Under the pieces are notes generated by a model. The model did no database searches. It saw nothing but the letters and a program-made list of their open reading frames with translations, and was not told the origin of the DNA. From Betaproteobacteria bacterium (GTDB taxonomy: Bacteria; Pseudomonadota; Gammaproteobacteria; Burkholderiales; Rhodocyclaceae), in contig JADJXY010000002.1 of the NCBI GenBank assembly GCA_016720065.1, forward strand, positions 1-64,000: 64,000 bases of DNA, written 5' to 3'. A program made the position numbers and the translations under genes. Position 1 is the stretch's first letter. Every line of letters begins with the position of its first letter. Of the stretch, positions 54,552 through 61,149 are shown piece by piece.

Positions 54552-56525
54552 ATGAGCCAGCAGGACGCCGAGTTGGCCCGGGTCGAGGAGGAGGTGCGCG
54601 CCGCCCTGGCCCAGCGCCCCGACCTGGCGGGTCTGTGGGCGGCCCTGGGCCTGGTGCGCATCGACCGGGGCGACTTGGCCGGCGGGGTCGAACATCTGGC
54701 CCGGGCGGCTTCCCTGGCGCCGGACGACGGGCGCATCCAGTCCGACTACGGTGCCGCCCTCACCACGGCCGGGCGCGCCGCCGACGCCGAAACCGTGCTG
54801 TGCCGTGCCCTTGCTTTGGCTGGCGGGGACGACAATCTGCACTTCAATCTGGCCCGCAGCCTGCATGTGCAGGGCCGGACCGACGAGGCCCTGGTCGCTC
54901 TGGAACGGGTGCGGGAGCGGGCCGACGACGTCCTCAAGCTCTCCGGCGATCTCTACAAGGAAAAGGGCGACTGGCAGCGGGCGGCGAGCGACTATTTCGC
55001 CGCCCTGCGCCTGCGCCCCGAGCATCCCGCCTACCTCAACGACCTGGGTGTGCTCCTGGAGCTGAACGGTGGTGCCGGTGAGCATCTGGCCCTCTGGCAG
55101 CGGCTGACCGCGGAGGGGGATGCCCATCCCGTCGCCTGGTTCTTCCTGGGCAACGCCCTGGCGGCCCAGTCGAGGATGAGCGAGGCCCTGGCGGCCTACG
55201 AACGCGCTACGGCCCTGGACCCCGATTTCGCCGAGGCCCTCAACAACCGCGCCCTGGTCCTGGGCAAACTGGGGCGGGAAGACGAAGCGCTGGCCTGCCT
55301 CGGGCGGGCCACCGAAATCGATCCCGGCCTGGTGGCGGCCCGCACCAATCTGGGCTGCATCCTCTCCCGCAACAATGCCCTGGCCGAGGCCGAAGCCATG
55401 CTGGCCCGGGCGGTGGCCCTCGACCCGAGCTCCACCGACGCCCGGGTCAATTACGGCGCCCTGCTCATGCGCCAACGGCGCTTCCCCGAGGCGGAGGCGC
55501 TCTTTCGTACCGTGCTGGCAGAAGTGCCGGGGCACCCCTCGGCGGAACTCAACCTGGGCCTGCTCAAGCTCAACCGGGGCGAGCTGGAGCAGGGCTGGCC
55601 CTATTACGAGAGCCGCTGGAAGATGCCCCAGATGGCCGGCAAGCGGCCGGCCCTCGGCTCGCCGGAATGGGACGGCCGTCCCCTCGATGGCCGCACCCTG
55701 TTCGTCTTTGCCGAGCAGGGCTTCGGCGACAACCTCCAGTTCGTGCGCTACCTGGACGAAATCCACGCCCGCTTTCCCAGCGCCCGGGTGGTGTTCTACG
55801 CCCTGCATCAGTTGGTGGGGCTGCTGGGGACGTGCTACCGCAGCGACTGGTGCCGCGTCGTCCCCTGGGGCGAGCCCATCCCGCCCCACGACGCTCACAT
55901 CCCCCTGCTGTCGCTGCCCTGGCGCTGCGGCACCGGGGTGGCGACCATTCCGGCCCGGGTGCCCTACCTGGGGGCGGACCCCGCCCGCCTGGCACCCTGG
56001 CGCGCACGCTTGCAGGCGGCGCCGGGGCTGCGGGTGGGCCTGGTGTGGTCCACCAGCGAAACCTTCATCTATCGCTCGGCCAAGACGGTGGCTCTGAAGA
56101 CCCTGGAACCCCTCCTCGCCGTTCCCGGGGTCACTTGGGTCAACCTCCAGTTCGGCAAGGAGGCCGAGGAAATCGCCGCCCTGGGCTGGAGCGGGCGTTT
56201 TCTCGACCCCATGCCCGAGGTGCGGGATTTCGCCGACACGGCGGCCCTGGTGGACGGACTCGACCTCGTCATCTCGGTGGATACCGCCGTGGCCCATCTG
56301 GCCGGCGCCCTGGCGCGGCCGGTGTGGATGCTCGACCGCTACGACACCGACTGGCGCTGGCTGCCGCCGCGGGAGGACAGCCCCTGGTATCCCACCCTGC
56401 TTATCTTCCGCCAGGAAGCCTTTGGCGACTGGACTGCCGTCGTCCAGCGGGCTGCCGCGGCGCTGCACGATCTGGCCTGCCGACCCCAAACCGCCCCCCT
56501 TTCACCCTGCAAGGACTCGCCGTGA
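54552..56525 (+). CDS. TPR protein with GT9-like glycosyltransferase domain
   Basis: 657 residues. Residues 1-340 are tandem TPR repeats (AEALNNRALVLGKLGREDEA; TDARVNYGALLMRQRRFPEA). Residues 360-640 resemble heptosyltransferase-like (GT-B) C-terminal folds (FVFAEQGFGDNLQFVRYLDE; VISVDTAVAHLAGALARPVW; WYPTLLIFRQEAFGDW). Such proteins beside fliC commonly belong to flagellin glycosylation; acceptor and sugar unknown. The stop overlaps the next gene by four bases (GTGA). Confidence 0.8.
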   Translation: MSQQDAELARVEEEVRAALAQRPDLAGLWAALGLVRIDRGDLAGGVEHLARAASLAPDDGRIQSDYGAALTTAGRAADAETVLCRALALAGGDDNLHFNLARSLHVQGRTDEALVALERVRERADDVLKLSGDLYKEKGDWQRAASDYFAALRLRPEHPAYLNDLGVLLELNGGAGEHLALWQRLTAEGDAHPVAWFFLGNALAAQSRMSEALAAYERATALDPDFAEALNNRALVLGKLGREDEALACLGRATEIDPGLVAARTNLGCILSRNNALAEAEAMLARAVALDPSSTDARVNYGALLMRQRRFPEAEALFRTVLAEVPGHPSAELNLGLLKLNRGELEQGWPYYESRWKMPQMAGKRPALGSPEWDGRPLDGRTLFVFAEQGFGDNLQFVRYLDEIHARFPSARVVFYALHQLVGLLGTCYRSDWCRVVPWGEPIPPHDAHIPLLSLPWRCGTGVATIPARVPYLGADPARLAPWRARLQAAPGLRVGLVWSTSETFIYRSAKTVALKTLEPLLAVPGVTWVNLQFGKEAEEIAALGWSGRFLDPMPEVRDFADTAALVDGLDLVISVDTAVAHLAGALARPVWMLDRYDTDWRWLPPREDSPWYPTLLIFRQEAFGDWTAVVQRAAAALHDLACRPQTAPLSPCKDSP

Positions 56526-58798
56526 CGCCCATGCCGCCAAAACTCAAACTCAACCTGGGCTGCGGCCAACGCAAGATGGACGGCTATGTAAACGTCGATG
56601 CCTCCCCCGTCTGCGCGCCGGATCAGGTGGTCGACCTGGAGAAGACCCCGTGGCCCTGGCCGGACGACGCGGTGGATACCGTCAAGCTCATCCACGTCCT
56701 GGAACACCTGGGACAGCAGCCGGCCACCTTCCTCGCCATCCTGCGGGAGCTTTGGCGGGTGTGCTGCGACGGCGCCCTGGTCCATATCGAAGTGCCCCAT
56801 CCCCGCTCCGACGAATTCCTCGGCGATCCCACCCACGTCCGGCCCGTGACGCCCGATACCCTGGCCCTCTTCAGCCACCGCAACAATGCGGAATACGAAC
56901 GCATCGGCGCCGCCAACACCCCCCTGGGCCGCTACCTGGGCATCGATTTCGAAATCGTCTCCTCGTCCCTCACCCCGCGGCAGATCTGGCTCGACCGCCT
57001 GGCCCGGGGGGAAATCGACGAAGCCGCCCTGCGGGAAGCCGGCGACAGCCGCTGGAACGTCTATTCCAGCATCCAGATCACCCTGGAAGTCATCAAGCCG
57101 GCGGGCCGTCGCGTGGCGGCGCCCCAGGACGACATGACCGTGACCGTCCTTGCCGACGCCGCCCAGGCGGCCCTGAACGAAGGGCGCAGCGCGCATGCGG
57201 CCAGCCTCCTGGAGCGCCTGTGCGAACTGCGCCCGGATCACCTCGAGGCCCGCTGCCTCCTCGCCTCCTGCCTTCAGTCCCTGGGGCGCCTCCCCGAGGC
57301 GAGGGCTCACTACCAGGCCGTCGTCGACCGGGGCGGGCGGGCCTACGAAGTGTTCAATAACCTGGGGGCCGTGAGCCTGGAACTGGGCGACGCCCACGCC
57401 GCCTGCCGCCACTTCCGCACCGCCCTGGAGCTCGCGCCGGGGGACCGCCTGGTGCGTACCAACCTGGCCGAGGCCCAGGCCGCCGCCGGGGACGTGCGCG
57501 ATGCGGTCGATCTCCTCGCCACCCTGGTCGAAGAAAAACCCGATGACGGCACGGTCTACCTCACCCTGATCCAGGTCTTCCTCGACCAGGGCTGGTTCGC
57601 CGACGCCGCCAACGCCGTCGCCCTGGCGCGCCGCTTCGGCATCGACACCCCCGATCTGGCCAACCAGGAGGGCATCTGCGCCCGGGAGCGCTTCGACTAC
57701 GCGACGGCCGTCGCCGCCTTCGAACGCGGGCTGGCCGCCGACCCCGGCAACGCCGCCCTCGCCACCCACCGCGCCAATGCCCTGGCCTGGCTGGGCCGCG
57801 ACGCGGAAGCCGACGCCGCCTACCGCGCCGTCGTCGCCGGCGCACCGGACTACGCCGAAGGGCGCTTCGCCTACGCCTGCTTCCTCCTGCAGCGGGGCCA
57901 CACCGACCCCGGCTGGGCCCTCTACGAATCCCGCTGGCAGCGGGGCGGCCCCCAGCGGCTGCGCCCCTCGCCCTCCCGGCTCCCGGCCTGGAAGGGCGAA
58001 ACCCCCGACCCCGCCGCCGATGACCTCCTGGTCTTCTGCGAACAGGGCTACGGCGACAACCTCCAGTTCGTCCGCCTCCTGCCCCTGATCCGCCCGCGCT
58101 TCCGCCGCGTGGCCCTCGTCGCCCGCCCGGCCCTGGCAGCCCTCTTCGCCCGCAACCTGGCCGGCGTCGTCGAAGTCCTGAGCGGCGCCCCCGCCGATGC
58201 CGGCTTCCGCTGGCAACTGCCCCTGCTCTCCCTGGCCGGCGTCCTCGGCCTGGACGTGGCGCGCTGGGGCCACGGCCCGGCGCCCTATCTCCTGGCCGAC
58301 CCGGCCCAATCCGGCCGCTGGCGCGAGCGCCTGCCCGTCGACGGCCGGCGGCGCATCGGCCTGTGCTGGTCCGGCGGCAAGGCGCCCCGCACGCGCCACC
58401 GCTTCGACCTGCCCCTGCCGCTGGTGGAGACGCTGCTCGCCGCGACCGACATCGCCTGGGTCAGCCTGCAAAAGGAAGGCGCCGAAGCCTGGCGCCAGGA
58501 CCAGGGCGCCGCCGGCCGCCTGGCGGACCCCATGGCCGAAGTGAGCGATTTCGATCAGGCCGCGGCCCTCGTCGCCGCGCTGGACGCCGTGGTCACCTGC
58601 GACACCGCCATCGCCCACCTGGCCGGCGCCCTGGGCAAGCCGACCCTGCTCCTCTTGTCCAGCGAAGGCGAATGGCGCTGGCTGCAAGCGCGCGCCGACA
58701 CCCCGTGGTACCCGACCCTGCGCCTGCTGCGCCAGCCCACGCCGGGAGACTGGGCGGGACTGGCGGCGCCGGCGCTGGAGTGGGTGCGGGGGAGGTAG
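56522..58798 (+). CDS. Methyltransferase-TPR-GT9-like fusion protein
   Basis: 758 residues. The N-terminal class I methyltransferase (LKLNLGCGQRKMDGYVNVDA; TVKLIHVLEHLGQQPATFLA) covers about residues 1-190. TPR repeats follow (about 200-450), then a GT-B-like domain homologous to the previous protein's (VFCEQGYGDNLQFVRLLPLI; VVTCDTAIAHLAGALGKPTL; WRWLQARADTPWYPTLRLLR). GTG 56522 overlaps the upstream stop; ATG 56531 is the alternative. A polypeptide joining sugar transfer and O- or C-methylation fits methylated glycan on flagellin. Confidence 0.8.
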   Translation: MTPMPPKLKLNLGCGQRKMDGYVNVDASPVCAPDQVVDLEKTPWPWPDDAVDTVKLIHVLEHLGQQPATFLAILRELWRVCCDGALVHIEVPHPRSDEFLGDPTHVRPVTPDTLALFSHRNNAEYERIGAANTPLGRYLGIDFEIVSSSLTPRQIWLDRLARGEIDEAALREAGDSRWNVYSSIQITLEVIKPAGRRVAAPQDDMTVTVLADAAQAALNEGRSAHAASLLERLCELRPDHLEARCLLASCLQSLGRLPEARAHYQAVVDRGGRAYEVFNNLGAVSLELGDAHAACRHFRTALELAPGDRLVRTNLAEAQAAAGDVRDAVDLLATLVEEKPDDGTVYLTLIQVFLDQGWFADAANAVALARRFGIDTPDLANQEGICARERFDYATAVAAFERGLAADPGNAALATHRANALAWLGRDAEADAAYRAVVAGAPDYAEGRFAYACFLLQRGHTDPGWALYESRWQRGGPQRLRPSPSRLPAWKGETPDPAADDLLVFCEQGYGDNLQFVRLLPLIRPRFRRVALVARPALAALFARNLAGVVEVLSGAPADAGFRWQLPLLSLAGVLGLDVARWGHGPAPYLLADPAQSGRWRERLPVDGRRRIGLCWSGGKAPRTRHRFDLPLPLVETLLAATDIAWVSLQKEGAEAWRQDQGAAGRLADPMAEVSDFDQAAALVAALDAVVTCDTAIAHLAGALGKPTLLLLSSEGEWRWLQARADTPWYPTLRLLRQPTPGDWAGLAAPALEWVRGR

Positions 58799-58976
58799 GG
58801 GTTGAGGGGCGGGTCGGCCTGAACGGCCATACAGGCGGCGCCGCATGAGGAGCCGTTGTCCGCTTGTCGGTCGTCTTTGGTGCCGGCTTGGCGACGAAGG
58901 GCTGCTTCCATCTTCCGTTTAGTTCGGCGCCCGACCCCAAGCCGGACCTTGGCGCGCTCAAGAATCTCAAGGTCCA

Positions 58977-58994
58977 TTTCAGCAATCGCTGAAA
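58977..58994. promoter_or_regulatory. AbiE operator-like palindrome 1
   Basis: TTTCAGC-AATC-GCTGAAA, perfect 7-bp arms. A second copy lies 66 bases downstream. The remaining bases of the 58799-59078 gap show no gene. Confidence 0.6.
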
Positions 58995-59024
58995 GTGGCC
59001 TCTGGAATGAAATTAGTGCCTAAG

Positions 59025-59060
59025 TTTCAGTAAACGTGATAGTTTCAGCAAATGCTGAAA
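59025..59060. promoter_or_regulatory. AbiE operator-like palindrome 2 with a degenerate half copy
   Basis: TTTCAGC-AAAT-GCTGAAA (59043-59060), perfect 7-bp arms, directly preceded by a half-conserved copy TTTCAGT-AAAC-GTGATAG (59025-59042). The ATG at 59052 lies inside this palindrome, which is one reason to prefer the start at 59079. Confidence 0.6.
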
Positions 59061-59078
59061 GCGCCCAATACACCGAAA

Positions 59079-60134
59079 ATGGCCAACGCCCGTGCCTGTG
59101 AAGCATTGCGCGGCTTGCTTGAGAAGATTCCCCTCCTTCAGGTCGAAGGCATTGAGGCCGAGGCGTTGTCCGGCGATTGGGAGCCGGACTTTATCGTCCG
59201 GCTCCTCGTGGATGGGCAGCCGCACCTGCTCATCTGTGAGTACAAGTCGACCGGGCAACCGAGGATTGCCCGGTCCGCAGTACTGGAGTTGCGGAACTGC
59301 CTCGCGCACCAAGCCCCCCAGGCGACGCCGGTGTTCATCGCGCCCTACCTTTCACCCGCGGTGAGGCAATTGTGCCAAGAGAAGGGTGTCGGCTTTCTCG
59401 ACTTGGAGGGAAACGCCCGGATCGTCTTCGGTGGCGTGTTCATAGAGCGCGTGGTGACGGACAAGCCTGTGGTCGAGCGACGCGAACTGAAGTCCTTGTT
59501 CCGACCGAAGTCGGCCCATGTATTGCGCACCATGCTCCGCGAACCGGGTCGTGCATGGCGCGTCAGCGAGTTGTCGGAAATTTCCGGGGTCAGCCTCGGC
59601 CACGTCAGCAATGTGCGCACAGCCTTGATTGATCGGGAATGGGCACGCATCTCCGAGGGTGGCCTGATCCTCGCGGCACCCGATGCACTCCTGGACGCGT
59701 GGCGGGACAGCTATACCGCGCCGTCCGGTGAACGGCTGCGTTTCTACACGCCGCTGCATGGCAGCACATTCGAAGACGCGGCTCGAAGCGCTCTGCGCGC
59801 GGACGACTCTCCTGGGCACGCTGCTTTCGCATCGTTTTCGGCGGCGCAGTGGCTTTCGCCGTACGGGCGCAGCGGCACGCACTACTTCTTCGCCGACGAA
59901 GAAGGCCTGCGCAAGCTCCAGGCCGCTCTGAAGCTCACGCCTACCCCGAAAGGCGAGAACGTGGTCGTCACCGTGCCGAAGGATTTGGGGCTGCTCGCCG
60001 ACACCGTTGAACCTGCACCGGGAGCGCTCTGCACGAGTCCGGTTCAAACCTACCTCGATCTCTCCATCGCCGGTGAGCGCGGCGCCGAGGCCGCGGACCA
60101 CTTGCGGCAGGAACGACTCTCGTGGCCCCAATGA
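59079..60134 (+). CDS. abiEi: AbiEi-type antitoxin/regulator with PD-(D/E)XK-like N-terminus
   Basis: 351 residues. The N-terminal third has Pro36-Asp37 in WEPDFIV and Glu54-x-Lys56 in LLICEYKSTGQP, spaced like a PD-(D/E)XK nuclease core. A winged helix follows at about residues 145-200 (HVLRTMLREPGRAWRVSELS; SGVSLGHVSNVRTALIDREW). The C-terminal part resembles AbiEi (SFSAAQWLSPYGRSGTHYFF). The pairing with an AbiEii-type nucleotidyltransferase, four-base overlap and upstream palindromes support a type IV toxin-antitoxin / phage-defence role with autorepression. ATG 59052 is an alternative start. GC and codon use differ from the glycosylation genes around it. Confidence 0.8.
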   Translation: MANARACEALRGLLEKIPLLQVEGIEAEALSGDWEPDFIVRLLVDGQPHLLICEYKSTGQPRIARSAVLELRNCLAHQAPQATPVFIAPYLSPAVRQLCQEKGVGFLDLEGNARIVFGGVFIERVVTDKPVVERRELKSLFRPKSAHVLRTMLREPGRAWRVSELSEISGVSLGHVSNVRTALIDREWARISEGGLILAAPDALLDAWRDSYTAPSGERLRFYTPLHGSTFEDAARSALRADDSPGHAAFASFSAAQWLSPYGRSGTHYFFADEEGLRKLQAALKLTPTPKGENVVVTVPKDLGLLADTVEPAPGALCTSPVQTYLDLSIAGERGAEAADHLRQERLSWPQ

Positions 60135-60994
60135 GGCCCTCGAAGGAGCCGCAGTCGGCGGCCGAGTACGACGACCGCACGACCGCGGCCGTAAAGTCGG
60201 TGCTGATCGAGATCGGCCAGATTCTTGGCAGCTTCAAGGGCAAGTTCGCCATCATCGGTGGCGCGGTTCCTTGGCTCCTGTTGGCCAACGAGGACATGCC
60301 CCACGTCGGTACGCTCGACGTGGACCTGGGGTTGGACGCGGAGGCGCTTGGCGACGGCGAGTACGCCACCTTGATCGGCGCACTCCAAGGTCATGGATAC
60401 ACGCAGCGCGTGGGACTGCGGCGCTTCCAACTGGTTCGCCAGGTCCCCGCGCGGGATGAAGGGGAAGCGATCGATGTCGTGGTCGATTTCCTGATGCCGC
60501 GCGATGCGGAGGTCGTCAAGAACGACCCGCCCTTGATCAGCGACTTTGCCGTGCAACGGGCGGACGGCACTGACTTGGCGATGCGCTTCTATCAGCTGGT
60601 GGCTGTGGCCGGGTCGATGCCGGAGGGAGGGACGAACCGCGTCGAGATCGCCGTGTGTTCCATCCCAGCTTTTCTGGCGATGAAGGGCCATGCGCTTGCG
60701 GGCCGCTACAAGCAGAAGGACGCCTACGACATCTACTACTGCGTGCGGAACTACCCTGACGGTATCGAGGCGTTGGCGCAGGAATGCCGCCTCCTGCTCG
60801 GACTTGCCAGCGGCGAACGCGGCTTCCGGCATATTGCCGAGAAGTTCGACACCTTCGAAGGTCACGGTCCTACCTGTGTGCGCCGCTTCGTCGAAGACAC
60901 GCGAGCATTGGGTGATCGTACGCCCGACCAATGGCAGCAGGATGCTTTCGGGCAGATCGACGCGCTGCTGCGCGCTATGGCATTGCGAGAATGA
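60131..60994 (+). CDS. abiEii: AbiEii-type nucleotidyltransferase toxin
   Basis: 287 residues. Nucleotidyltransferase motif I is IIGGAVPWLLL and motif II TLDVDLGLD (Asp63/Asp65); the AbiEii-specific Lys-Asp motif is YKQKDAYDIYYC. The toxin of a type IV system; related enzymes use GTP or modify tRNA ends. ATG 60131 overlaps the AbiEi stop (ATGA). The 155 bases after the stop show no gene. Confidence 0.82.
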   Translation: MRPSKEPQSAAEYDDRTTAAVKSVLIEIGQILGSFKGKFAIIGGAVPWLLLANEDMPHVGTLDVDLGLDAEALGDGEYATLIGALQGHGYTQRVGLRRFQLVRQVPARDEGEAIDVVVDFLMPRDAEVVKNDPPLISDFAVQRADGTDLAMRFYQLVAVAGSMPEGGTNRVEIAVCSIPAFLAMKGHALAGRYKQKDAYDIYYCVRNYPDGIEALAQECRLLLGLASGERGFRHIAEKFDTFEGHGPTCVRRFVEDTRALGDRTPDQWQQDAFGQIDALLRAMALRE

Positions 60995-61149
60995 GCCGAA
61001 TTGAGTGGCCGAACCGAGAGCCTGTGCAATTCCCTAAGCACCCGTTCGTCATGCCAAAGCTATGGCTGTGCTTTGCGCCTTGATCGCGCACACTTGTGGG
61101 CGCCGCTCGGGCTCGCCCGCAGGATTCTCAGGTTCTGAGCGAAAGGCGC

